A stretch of DNA of 64,000 bases from Eopsaltria australis. Lineage: Eukaryota > Chordata > Aves > Passeriformes > Petroicidae. The notes below the pieces were generated by a model. The model searched no databases. It worked only from the letters and a program-made list of their open reading frames with translations, and was not told the origin of the DNA. The position numbers were made by a program, and so were the translations under genes. The DNA is taken from assembly GCA_034509425.1 (NCBI GenBank), contig JAVTVJ010000015.1, positions 496,001 to 560,000 on the forward strand, written 5' to 3'. Positions 28,359-39,194 of the stretch are shown one piece after another (within the stretch, counting starts at the first letter, position 1; each line of letters opens with the position of its first letter).

Positions 28359-29699
28359 TGCATTTCAGAAACAATTTATCTATTGCTAAGGTTTACTTCA
28401 CCTCATTTCAAACAAGAAGAAAAAAAATTGAATATCACTGCTTTGAGAATCTGAAATGTAAGGATAGGTCAATAATAATCTTTTGGGTGGGTATTGAAGA
28501 AGATGATAATCTCATTATGGGGAGTTAATGTGAAGATTGACTGGTAGCACCTTGATAACATCCTAAGTATCTAATACAAGAAGTAGGCTTGACATTCAGG
28601 CTTGACTTCTAGCAGCATCCACCTTGCACGAAGAGCCAGGGTTCTTATGGTAGGAGTCCAGAGGGGAGTAACTGCTGTCTGTTTTTCCCTGAGCTGCTGT
28701 GTTCTATGCATATGTCATCCTATTACATTTCCAGCATTTTCTTGAATTCTCATGCAGAGAGGGTGCCTTGTTTTCTTCATGGTATCTCTTGATATTTTTG
28801 ATTCCTGTTAGTATTGGAGTCCTGTGACCCTCTGCTGGCTTGGCACTTTCTCCAGTAAGCTGTAGCTTACAGCTGTATCCTGGGAAAAAATCCTGATATG
28901 CTTCCTATTATAGAGGCCAGTGCCATGAACATTGCTAGTTTTAGAACTTAGCTAACTTAGCTAAAGATAAAGCTTGTAAGCTGTTTTGCATTCTTTGGTC
29001 TTAAATTGATACTTCTGGATTCCCTGGGATTTGACCATGACATGCATTTTTCTTTGTGTAAAGTTTAAAAGGCCTTCTGAGCTATGATCTAGCATCTCAC
29101 CAGTAAATAACTTATAAAAAATGATATTGTGTAGGCTGTGGTTATTTCAGTGTGTAGAAACTCAAAGCAGTTGGAGCTTGCATCCACTGCCATATCATAT
29201 ATGAGCTAACCTCATATCTTGGTTTTAATTACCTCACTGCTTATCCTGCAAAAAGTAATTCTTGTGAAGTACTTCTTGAAGCTCTTAATTGAGTAAAATC
29301 ACTTATATAAAGTTAAGGTCCTTGCCAAATGAAGACCATTGTGCCACAATGCACAGAACTGTAACAGAAAATCATTCTGAGCTGGTAAACAAAAAAAAAG
29401 CAGAAATGAAAATTATTAAAAACACATTTAATCAACACCATATGTATTTTTATGGAAAATTAATTTGATCAAAACCCAGAAAATGATATATAAATAATTT
29501 TTATCAAAATAACAGAAAATATTTGCAAATTATTTTTCACTTGCAGTCTGAAGAGAGGTTTCTAAGAAGATTGTTCATCAAAACTAGTGACAAATTAAGC
29601 TGCAATGAGACATAAGGGAAGTTCTTCTCTTAGACTAATAAATAGTTAAATGTTAGGAAAAATATCATAATTCTTTTTTTTCTATAGGAAAAGTTTGGT

Positions 29700-30470
29700 G
29701 GAGTCTAGAAGAAGTTGTGTTACACTTCTCAGTTCAAGATGTTCATAAATTATCTAGAAAAAGATGTGAATAGGGAGGTGACTGATACTAATCTATTCAG
29801 TAAAGTGAAAATGGAAAGTAACTGATGAGATTTGTAAAAGATTTCACAATACAGGAGGATGGTGTGAGAAAGTGCCAGATGAAATTCAGTGTTAATAGTG
29901 ATGCACATTGGGAAGAAAAGCTAACTTTGCATTCATAATGATGGTCTCTGAATGATTATTTCCACTCAAGGTAGAAATCTTGGAATTATAATAGATCATT
30001 CTATGAAAAAGTCAGCTCAGTGCTTAGAAACAGCCACTGAGTCAACAGTGTACAAAAGCAACGTATAAAATGGAAAGAAGTGCTGGAAATGAATAGTGAA
30101 CAAAGCAGGCAACATCATTATGGCATTGTACAAATCACTGTCCTGTCTTCATCCTTGATAACTGGCACACTATTAGGGTTCTAGTCCTGAAAACCATACA
30201 GTAGAACTCAAAAAGATAAAGAGGATGTGACTCATGCAATGTATGTAATGACTTCCTTAAATGGAGAGTGACTCTATGCCAGTCTGCTTCAACATGAAAA
30301 AGCTGCATTTGACCAGCTCTGTGTTGGAGTATTCTATGGGCAAAGGAGAGTTTATAATGGCATTGCCATTATGTGCTTTATTGTTCCTTAGGTGTGATTC
30401 TTCATTATTGCCAGATACAGGATATTGAGTTATATGAATGTTTGGTCTGACATCTTGCTTCTCCTTTTTT
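29700..30470 (+). mobile_element. Ancient CR1-type LINE copy A (RT region to 3' end)
   Basis: This is a sense-oriented, heavily mutated non-LTR element of the old sauropsid CR1 type. Recognisable blocks in order are GATGTTCATAAATTATCTAG, corresponding to the FINDLE segment downstream of the RT catalytic motif; GATGAAATTCAGTGTTAATA followed by GATGCACATTGGGAAGAA; CACTCAAG plus TCTTGGAATTATAATAGA; CAGCTCAGTGCTTAGAA; and near the 3' end CAGATACAGGATATTGAG and TTTGGTCTGACATCTTG. Many stops interrupt all frames. Copy B lies about 0.7 kb downstream in the same orientation. Confidence 0.72.
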
Positions 30471-30695
30471 TCTACTTATGGGGAGAAGCAAGAGGAAATA
30501 TTTTCTTGTGATTTCATGTTCACTTGTCTAATGATAGTAGACTAGAAGTTCTGGACTAAAGAAAAGTTAAAGGCCTTTCTGTCTGTCTTGTATGTCTGCA
30601 CAAGTATGACATGGTAATATCACATGCTAGGAACTGAAAGCCAATGAAATACATATATAATTTTATATTTCACTCAACTTCTTGAAGAGTGTTTG

Positions 30696-30808
30696 AAATC
30701 ATAGATTGCCTAGGTTGGAGAAGACCTCTAAGATCACCAAGTCTAACATTAACCCACTACTACCAAGTCCTCCAGTAAACCACATCCCTGAGTGCCACAT
30801 CTGCCCTT
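30696..30808 (-). mobile_element. CR1 LINE 3' fragment between two old copies
   Basis: The antisense CR1 3' end reads AAATCATAGATTGCCTAGGT, then GGAGAAGACCTCTAAGATCA, ACTACTACCAAGTCC, and CCACATCCCTGAGTGCCACA. It is clearly less decayed than the ancient CR1 copies on each side and belongs to a later insertion wave. Confidence 0.85.
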
Positions 30809-31139
30809 CCATTTCATTTGCCTTCCACTTCATTGTTGAATATGATTAGTTTCAGTTTGACCACTTCACTTGAATGGGGATCTCAGGATGAGAATTGCAT
30901 GCCAGTAAATTTGAAGTTTGCATTAAACAATTTGATAGATGTTATTATAACGAGTAGAATTGGTGGACACATAGGTAAATAGATGCAATAAGCACTAACA
31001 TAGCTTGGAAACTAGAGGGATGTAATGAATCAAAAATCTAGAGTTCATTCAATGTGCCAGTAAACACATAAAGATGATGCAGATTATATAATCTAGTTAG
31101 TACTGTGAAAGAGACTATAACAAATTCCTGTAAAAAAGA

Positions 31140-32150
31140 CCCATATTGCCACCTTATTAAAATATTGCTAGATAGAAATCAATGGTTTGTTCTTAAAATG
31201 GAGTGTAGTTACTAATAAAATCCTGCAGAAGTCTGTGCTGAGCCTGGGCTGTTCAACATGTTAATAAATTTGAATATCACAGACTCATAAATTATTCAGA
31301 AAATGAGATGAGCATTATAGCAACAAAGTTTGCAGACAAAACAAAGTAATGCCTAGTATTTAAAACAGTCTGTGATGAGATTTTGATGGTACAACACTGG
31401 GTTACTGGGTAATAAAATGGGAAATGAAATTCAGTGTCAATAAATACCAAGTGATGCATGCAGAGGAAATGGTCTTAACTTCACATACAGAATAATGACC
31501 TCAAAATTTCCACTGTTATTGTTATTTAGCAATATTAGAATCATAGCAGATATTTCATACAGAATGTCACCTCAGTGCTGAAGACTGAAAAAGAGAAGTG
31601 GATGCTGAAAATATAAAGGTAAAGCTTTGAGAACAAACACCAGAACTTCATTAAACTAATACAGTTACATGCTGCACAGTTTGTTTGAATACTACATGCA
31701 AGATTAACTCATTCTATCACAGGAACTTGTAGAAGAGCTAGGAAGGGTACAGGGTATTTTACCAAATATGAGCCAGAGGCATGGAGCACCTGTGCTATTA
31801 TAAAAGGCAATGTAAACTAGGACTCTTTCCTTCTAAAAACTCTTGCAAGGAAATGTGAAAATATGTACAAAATCATAGATGATCATTCTTTCTTGTTACA
31901 CTATAACTAAGGGGCATCATCTTAAGCAGTTTAAGGCAAGTAAATGGAAGTGCTTTTTCCTACAACTGAAAAGTGAATTCTAAAATTTATCACTACAGGA
32001 TATTTTGAAAGGCAAAAACAGAATTTCTGAAAGTGATTAAACCAAATTATAGAATAAAAGGTATTTATAGTTATTATTTCAATGGTTTTGGTACAGTATG
32101 AGACCCATGAGTCCATACACTGCTGGCTAGTGTATGAGGAATCATACTGT
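31140..32150 (+). mobile_element. Ancient CR1-type LINE copy B
   Basis: This sense-oriented decayed element is of the same general type as copy A but starts further 5'. It contains CAATGGTTTGTTCTTAAAAT, an eroded AAATCCTGCAGAAGTCTGTG (the VPQGSVLGP segment of the reverse transcriptase), TGTTCAACATGTTAATAAAT, TTTGCAGACAAAACAAAGTA (the FADDT catalytic box, damaged) and AATGAAATTCAGTGTCAATA. Towards the end are AAATATGTACAAAATCATAG and a GGAAGTGCTTTTTCCTACA block. All frames are interrupted. The downstream edge near 32150 is approximate. Confidence 0.7.
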
Positions 32151-32344
32151 TTGAACTCTGTCCTGGGTAGCTGATTTTAAATACAGGACAGAGGTGAGAT
32201 GGAGCAGTTCTAAAGTTGACTTGTCTCTAAGTGCACAAATAAACATGGAAGACCTCATTCTAAACAGCCTTTTTGCATTCTGCCCCATGCAGTCATCAGC
32301 ACTTAGGCCAAGAATATCTAATATAGTGTCCCTAGTCCTTGGAA

Positions 32345-32406
32345 ATTTTTGTTGTTGTTGTTGTTGTTTTTTGTTTGGGTTTTTTAGGTTTTTGTTTTTT
32401 TTTTTT
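32345..32406. repeat. (GTT)n and T-rich tract at the LTR edge
   Basis: Five GTT units are followed by T-rich sequence with runs of up to 13 T. It directly abuts the recognisable part of the solo LTR at 32407 and stands where the missing LTR 5' end would be, so it may be slippage-expanded LTR sequence or an unrelated simple repeat. Confidence 0.8.
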
Positions 32407-32889
32407 GGTGCTGAAAACAGGGGTGTCTTAGGTACTGCTGAACAGTGCTGACACAACATCAAGGCTTTGGGCATCTCCTGCTGCTCTGTCAGTGAGTTGG
32501 CTGGGGATGCACAGGGAGCTGGGAGGCGACACAGACAACTGACCAAAGGGATAATGCAGACCAACATTGTGCTCAACAATTAGAGCTGGGGGAAAGAACC
32601 CGGGGGGACATTCAGAATGAAGGCATTTGTCTTCCCAAGCAACCATTATGTGTGATGGAACTCTGCTTGCCCGAATATGGTTGAACCCTTGCCTGACCAA
32701 GGGAAGTACTGAATTAGTTCCTTGTTTTGATTTGCTTGAGTGTGTGACTTTTCCTTTACCTATTAAACTTCTTTTCTCTCAGCCCATGAGTTTTCTCCCT
32801 TTTAGCCTTATGATTCTCTTATCCATCCCTCTTGAGGGAGAGAGTGACCTGGGTGGTGCTGAGCTGCTGGCTGGGGTTATGCCATCACA
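32407..32889 (+). mobile_element. Avian ERV solo LTR, 5'-truncated, sense
   Basis: The sequence matches a widespread avian LTR. Blocks in order are GTGCTGAAAACAG, TACTGCTGAACAGTGCT, CTGACCAAAGGGATA, GCATTTGTCTTCCCAAGCAA, a poly-A signal region TTTACCTATTAAACTTC (ATTAAA at 32762-32767), GAGTTTTCTCCC and TGCTGGCTGGGGTTATGCC, ending with CA at 32889. The first part of the LTR, including the TG terminus, is missing or has been replaced by a T/GTT-rich tract at about 32345-32408. The TATA position is degraded. No internal viral genes are present. It has the same orientation as TAFA2. Confidence 0.82.
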
Positions 32890-34039
32890 GGCAGTTTTAC
32901 AGTATGGACACATGTGTAATGATGTTTCCAAACAGCAATCTTGTGTCCAGTATCTTCTTTTATGTGATGATTCATGTATTTAGACACCCTGTTCTCTGTA
33001 TAGGGATCCCTGCAATAATGAATGCTTCTAGCATTGTGCAAATTAATTTTTAATGGTTCATTGTACTGAAGAGCAAACAAATTCATTTTAATAAAAAATA
33101 TCTGACAGTATAGCATAGCTTCTGATTCAGCATGCAATTTGCAATTGTACTCCAGTGAACAGCATGTGTACAAGGCAAAGCTTTCTTGCCCATTGCAGAG
33201 ATATCATGTACGTATTGTTTACTTATAGAGTAATATTAATACTTAATTATGTGTGAAGCAGTGACAAAGCTGGGTAATTATGCTGAAAGGACAATGTTAT
33301 TATCCAGGCTCAGCCCTCTTCTCCCTTTGAGGAAAGGAATGGAATAGAAAAATCGGAGTTTATAGGCTTTATCTGCAAGGAATTTCCTCTGTGCTTGGAC
33401 ATTCTTTAAAGTTACCAAGGGACTTGGTCTTCAGTCTTCTTTGTGCAATGCTGAGGTACTTAATCTCCTGCTAAATTAACTAACTGGAGTAACAGAAACA
33501 ATCCAGCTGCAGTGGCATGGGGCTGTATTTAGTGTGGCTGCTCCATTACCTACTATGTACAGGCCTATCACAAGTACTGGCATTTTTAGTTTCAGAGCTG
33601 TGAGTAAGACAAAAGGAAAGGTAATTATCTTTTCCTAAGTGCTCCTTCAGCAGTGCTAGGCTTTTGCTGTGTTACTTTTTAATTAGAGGAATCAAGACCA
33701 AAATACATATTTGGAAATAAATGGCATTTAAAAGGGAAAGATTATGTTTAAAACCAACTGTATTTAAATAAAAACATTTACTTCTTTTATCCTTATATGT
33801 GTCCAAAAGCATTGGAATTCTGGTGCTCTCCTGGAAGGATATCTAAACTTGCAGGAGAAATGCTGCAGGTCATCATCACTATGTGGTGTTCTGTCCATTA
33901 GAAGTCAAATATGCTATCTGTATCTATGTGCAGATAGAATAATTTTAATAGAAATTTTGTAAGGAAGATTATGTGAAAAAAGAATACCCTGAATATTATT
34001 TAGAATTACCCTTTGTGTCCTGTCACTGTGTGCACTTTT

Positions 34040-34315
34040 TTACAAGGGCACATAGTGATAGAACAAGGGGGAATGGCTTTAAACTGGTAGAGAATAGGTT
34101 TAGATTAGATATTCAGAAGAAATTCTTTCCTGTGAAGGTAATGAGACCATGGAATAAATTGTCCAGAGAAGTGCTTATAGTGGCCCTATAAGTGTTCAGG
34201 TTGAATGGGGCTCGGATCAAACTGATGTATGGAAGTTGCTCTTGCCCAGGGCAGGGGGTTGGAACTAGATGGTCTTGAAGGTTCCTTCCAGCCCAAACCA
34301 TTCTACGATTCTGCA
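34040..34315 (+). mobile_element. CR1 LINE 3' end with ORF2 C-terminus
   Basis: This is a sense CR1 fragment. The frame at about 34042-34191 reads an [31 protein letters not shown] series, which is the conserved C-terminal tail of CR1 ORF2 (reverse-transcriptase polyprotein). It continues into the 3' UTR with GGCAGGGGGTTGGAACTAGA, GAAGGTTCCTTCCAGCCCAA and ACCATTCTACGATTCTGC at the end. It is relatively well preserved and therefore younger than the CR1 copies at 29.7-32.1 kb. It is 5'-truncated and not coding-competent. Confidence 0.9.
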
Positions 34316-37300
34316 AATTGTTTTTTCCTAATAATAAGTTCAGAATAAATTTTAAATTCATACACACTGATGAAAAAAGATGCTTAACTTCACACCCGAA
34401 ACTTTACTGAAATAAAACCTGCATCTGTCTTTGCTACAAACTGTCATAAAACGACTAGGAATCAGGACTGATTTCCATGTGGGTGCTATTTTGCTTTGCT
34501 TCTGTCATGGAGTAAGAGGAAAGGTGAATTAGTTGAATAGTGTTCTTGAAAAAACCAGAATTGTTCATAGTAAAAAATAATCCTCTTCTAGATAACGAAA
34601 ACCTGATGTATTTTTAAATTATAGCGTTATGTGGACTAAAAACTCAGAAGAGTATTGCAGTGCATTTTTCCTCTTGGATTAGGTTCAGGTGTATATTCCT
34701 GGGCAGAGTGTCTCAGTCTATAGAACTTGCTGGTGGTGGCAATTTACTCCTCATGGATTTTGTCACAGTAGAATCACTGATATTTACTAGTTTAGGGATT
34801 AAGATCAACCATGTTCTTATAGAGTAAAATACATCCTTCTTCAGGATCCTGAACACATTTCCAAAATTTAAAAAATCAGCACTTAAGAAAAGCTATGTGT
34901 AAGTCAGCACTCTTCCTCTAGAAGTGTCTGGTTTGTGTCCCAAATGATATTTTCAGCACCTGTAGACGGACCTCCTGGAGCTGTAAGCATTTGTATTGGG
35001 ATCATTATTGTGGGAAATATAGTATTATATTTCCCACCTCCATTGATTGTCATGAGAAAAAGACAAGAGTCCTGGCTGGTCTGCATATTCTCTGAGTATC
35101 CTTCAGATGACAGGAAAGGAGGCTGACTAGATATAACTGCATTTCTGGGAGTATTGGGTTGTGTTACCAATTTTTTTAATGTAGTGGTTTTGGCCTTCCA
35201 GGAGAGAATGATCAAGACTAACCAAAATGTTTGGATTTACTGGTTAGACATAGGACTGGTCCACATGCATTAAAGTTCCATTGCAGGGTTACTGTGGTAC
35301 CTAAAGAACTATACTAAAACAAGAATGCAATTTGTCGTGTGAGACCAAAATGCTGTGATATGAGTTCTCAGAACTGTAAACTGAAATCTGACAGATTGGA
35401 CAAATTTCCATGTTGTGTCTCACTATGGACAGCTTTGATTTCTGTGTAACTGAAGTCTAGGCAGAAGATATGTTTTTGTTTACTCTTCAAGCTTCAAAGA
35501 TAAACATTTCATATTTTGAACTGGAGATGGTGTGTTTTGGCCCAGTATCAACCTGTATGTATTTCTTTGCACTTAATTGTTTAGGTAGTGTCTTTGATTA
35601 GTTTTTCCTCTAATTTTAATGTTGGTATTTGACCCAGATTTCACTGACTTTGATGCTTTCCTTCTTTATACTAGTTCTTACTTTTGACTGTTTCATTCCT
35701 AAGGCAGAAGCAGTAAATAAAATTATGTATTAAAATCAAGGATATTTGCTTTTTTTGAAGTAGCTGTCGAAAGTGTTTTTCTGTGAAACCTTTCATTTTT
35801 TATAATTTCTTGTGGGTTAGAATTTTTTAGCCACAAGTCCAAAGTACCATTCAAGGTACGAAGAAAGGAGCTAAGACATTCCTTTCACTAATTTATTCTG
35901 CCATTTTTTATAATGGCCAAACCTTAGGCACCTTTGTGCCCAATGAATACCTTCAGTGAAGCTGCTAGGAATAGGTTAGTTAAATCTATCTCATAGGTTG
36001 AAAGTTTTATGACAGTTCCCTCAAATGTAGAAGAAACCAACTTCTGGTATTGCTCTTCTGAAATGCTGATAGATCTGACATGTCACAAATGTTGCTAACC
36101 TCTGCTGCCCAAATGGAGCAGGTACCACTTGTGTGGAAGTTTAATAAATACTGTTTAGATGTCGATGGAGTTTGACTTTGTAAACAATGGGCTCATACTG
36201 TTCTGTGGTTAATAGGTGGATGAAAGCACATATCATTTCACTGGAAATCCATACCTGTCAGTTTTGAAAGTTGCACGTTTTTTTCAGGCAAATTATTTTG
36301 ATATCCTCTTCCCTCTGGATGTAAAGATGTGCCATAGCTAAGATGGCATTGTTCTCTGGACATAGAGGTTGTGACCACACTCTGGCATTTGTCAGGTCTC
36401 TGACAGGCTTATGCATGGCTCTTGGCACTTTCAGGACCTAATGCATTCTGGACATGTAATTGGCTGTGAGGATGTTCTACATCATTTTTGTATACAGCTT
36501 TCAGTTTGAAAGAATATTGCTATTGTAACTGCAAGGGAAACTAGCCTGTAAGAGCGGATGCTGTTACCAGGCAGTTAATTTGCAAAAGGCCAAGAATTAA
36601 CAGTTTTGCTATTTATGTGGCACACTAATTTTTCTGCAAAAGGAAATCCGCATTGATGAATAATTTAAATCCCAGTGCCCCTGCAAGTCTATAATCACGT
36701 GCCCTACAGAGACTGGAGTACATTCTACTGTGAGCATTGTGCAAAAGATTAGTAGCTCCATGGTGGCAGTGCTGCTATAACAGTGTGAATTGCACTTTTA
36801 ATTTGTCTTCCCATCTGACATGGCACCTCATTATACTTACAAAATCTATTTTAAATTATACTTTTTAAATTCTCAGTTGAAGGATATTTACATAAAAAAG
36901 GTGAAGATTAAATAAATTGTTTTAAGTCATATCAGCAAATCATTTTAATGAGAATATCCTTTCTTCTTGCATTTGGAAAAGAATGTGCATTTTATTCCCA
37001 CCATGTTTAGTTCCAGTCAGTCAAACCCAGCAATGACTGGATACAATTTTTTACATTACAGTCTAGATATGAAATGTGTGATAAACCCTACTTTGTGTCA
37101 TAAAATTATGCAGGCTCTCTAATAGGTAACTTGTTAGCTATCTTGAGCTGAGAAGTATTTTATACAAAATCTTAAATAACATGAAAACTTGGGATTTTTC
37201 CCATAAGTAGTGTTGAGCTGAAAATTATTACATTTTGTTAATCAGATTAAATTGTGAGGGAGTATACACATAAGGTCCTTAGGCACACATTTTTAATAAC

Positions 37301-39144
37301 AACATTACATTTCTTTTGCTCCTTCTTTTTGCCCTATTTGCTCCTCCTTAACTACATTATTGAAATCTGGGAAGCATAATAGCTGATCTATTTAATGGCA
37401 CATTATTATCTTCCCACAGCATAATGCATACTATTCATTCTCTCATATTATTCATTAATCCATTATATTTATTCTATCCTAGTCTTTGTGTAACAATGTT
37501 AGGAATCAGACTTTCACTGTACAAATGAATAATATTTTGCAGTATTCAAAGATCCCAATTAATATCAGTGACCTACTAATTTGATGGTTCAGTTTTTGGT
37601 AGGATTTCATGTTACTTAGGCACTGTTGTAGCTCTTGTTTATTTTTCTGGACATCTGCTGCTGAAGTTGGTTCTGTGCTGAGCACAGTGTGAAAGCTGTG
37701 GGCATTTATATGTGGCTTCAGTGTCAATAGAATTGTACTTATGTGAAACAATTGTATTTAATACTTTCTCTTATAAAATATATGGGCCAGGTCCTTTGAG
37801 GTAAGGGGAGGTTTAGGAGGCTGTTGACAGTGCACTTTACCTCTGGCAAATGTTTTCCAGCAGAGCTCAGTTCATGGGCTGTGGCTGCTGCTGTAGCATG
37901 GCTGGGTGGTGGGGAGGAGCTCCCCTTGCTGGGGGACAGAGCTCTGAGGCCACATCGGGGCAGACAGACTGCTCCAACTCATGTCCCTTGCTGTATTCCC
38001 GTGCTGTATGTGCATTGTTAAAAGGTGATTTTACTACTTTTTAGGGTTTTTTTTCTTTTTTGCACAGAAGTTATTCTCAAATATTACAGTTATTAATGAT
38101 TGGTGAGGCACGGGCTTTGGGTTCAGATCCAGATTTGAACTTCAAAGGCTACTGGGAGATATTAGGACCTGCATTTCTGACTTACGTTACCTACTGGTTC
38201 TTTTCATATTTTTTATTTGCCAAGATGAGTTCATGTAAACTCTTCATCTTTATACCATTATTCTAGATAATTTTTGATTTTGCAGCACCCAAAGACTGAG
38301 CTTGGAAGTTAAAGTAGAATTCGTTTAAAAATTTGTTTTTATTGCATGTCTACCTGACTTGTACAGCTGTAAATTGCCCACATTTAAAACTAATAAAAGA
38401 GTAAATATATAATGAAAGGGTAAATAATGTCCAAAATGGACACATGTGTTTATTAAGACCTTGTGTCTCCCAGGAACTGAAGATGTAGCCCCAGTTCCAC
38501 AGAAACTGGAACATGTGCTGACTTTTAAACACAAAAAGTTTTCCCAGTGCAGAGTTCCAGGCTAGAGAGATCAGCACCTTGCATTCTTGGCCTCTAACTG
38601 CATACATGCTCATGAGCGGATATTCCACGTGCATACTGAACATCAATTAGACTTCATAAAGCTATGCAAGCATTTTGGAAAACAAGTCTCACTACAGTTT
38701 TAAAATCAACTTCCACCATCTGTTTGGGAAAAGCAGTGGGCTGGTTTCCTGTGAACTTGGCAATTAAATATGCTAAAATATAATAGTGGCGGGATACAAT
38801 ATTTGCCATACCTATTAAGAACAAAAACTAAAATCCAGCTAAGTAACACTGAACCTCAGACCAAGAGTTGCCATCTGGCTACCAGGTTAATCAAAACTCT
38901 TGATACTCGTTAAACACTCTCAACTGGAATACACTTCTAGTGATGAATTTTAAAGCAACGGGAGTTAAATTCTGATTAGAAAAGCAAAGTTCTTATTTCA
39001 AGGGCTTAAAAAGCTGTAAAACATATAAGTCTGTGTATTATTGGCTCTTATATCTGGATTATTTTTCTGGTTTTTGTTTTTTAGATTTTTAAAATAATTT
39101 TTAGAGGACTAGAGGACAGCAAGAAATGCAGAAATTTTAGCAGT

Positions 39145-39160
39145 TCTCTAACGTTAGAGA
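39145..39160. repeat. 16-bp perfect palindrome
   Basis: TCTCTAACGTTAGAGA is exactly self-complementary and contains one CG at its centre (AACGTT). It lies 6 bp upstream of a 14-bp tandem duplication. Confidence 0.88.
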
Positions 39161-39166
39161 GATTAA

Positions 39167-39194
39167 GCATAGTAGATTATGCATAGTAGACTAC
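39167..39194. repeat. 14-bp tandem duplication
   Basis: GCATAGTAGATTAT is followed directly by GCATAGTAGACTAC, with two differences near the end of the unit. Confidence 0.85.

Larger units (their letters stand above)
19613..29699. other. Unclassified AT-rich intron sequence
   Basis: About 10 kb without a recognisable exon or mobile element, apart from short tandem duplications and T-rich tracts. Frames of about 80-120 codons at 19.9-20.5, 22.5-22.9 and 25.1-25.4 kb match nothing I know. Confidence 0.55.

Noticed and set aside
32142..32579. 145-codon minus-strand frame
   Set aside because: It is the reverse strand of the solo LTR and the GTT/T-rich tract (poly-Q and K-rich part); not a gene.
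33973..34191. 72-codon plus-strand frame as a host gene
   Set aside because: Its C-terminal two-thirds is the CR1 ORF2 tail ([17 protein letters not shown]); it is retroelement sequence.
37800..38030. Possible CpG island or TAFA2 promoter
   Set aside because: GC-richer but contains few CG dinucleotides and no TATA or initiator context.
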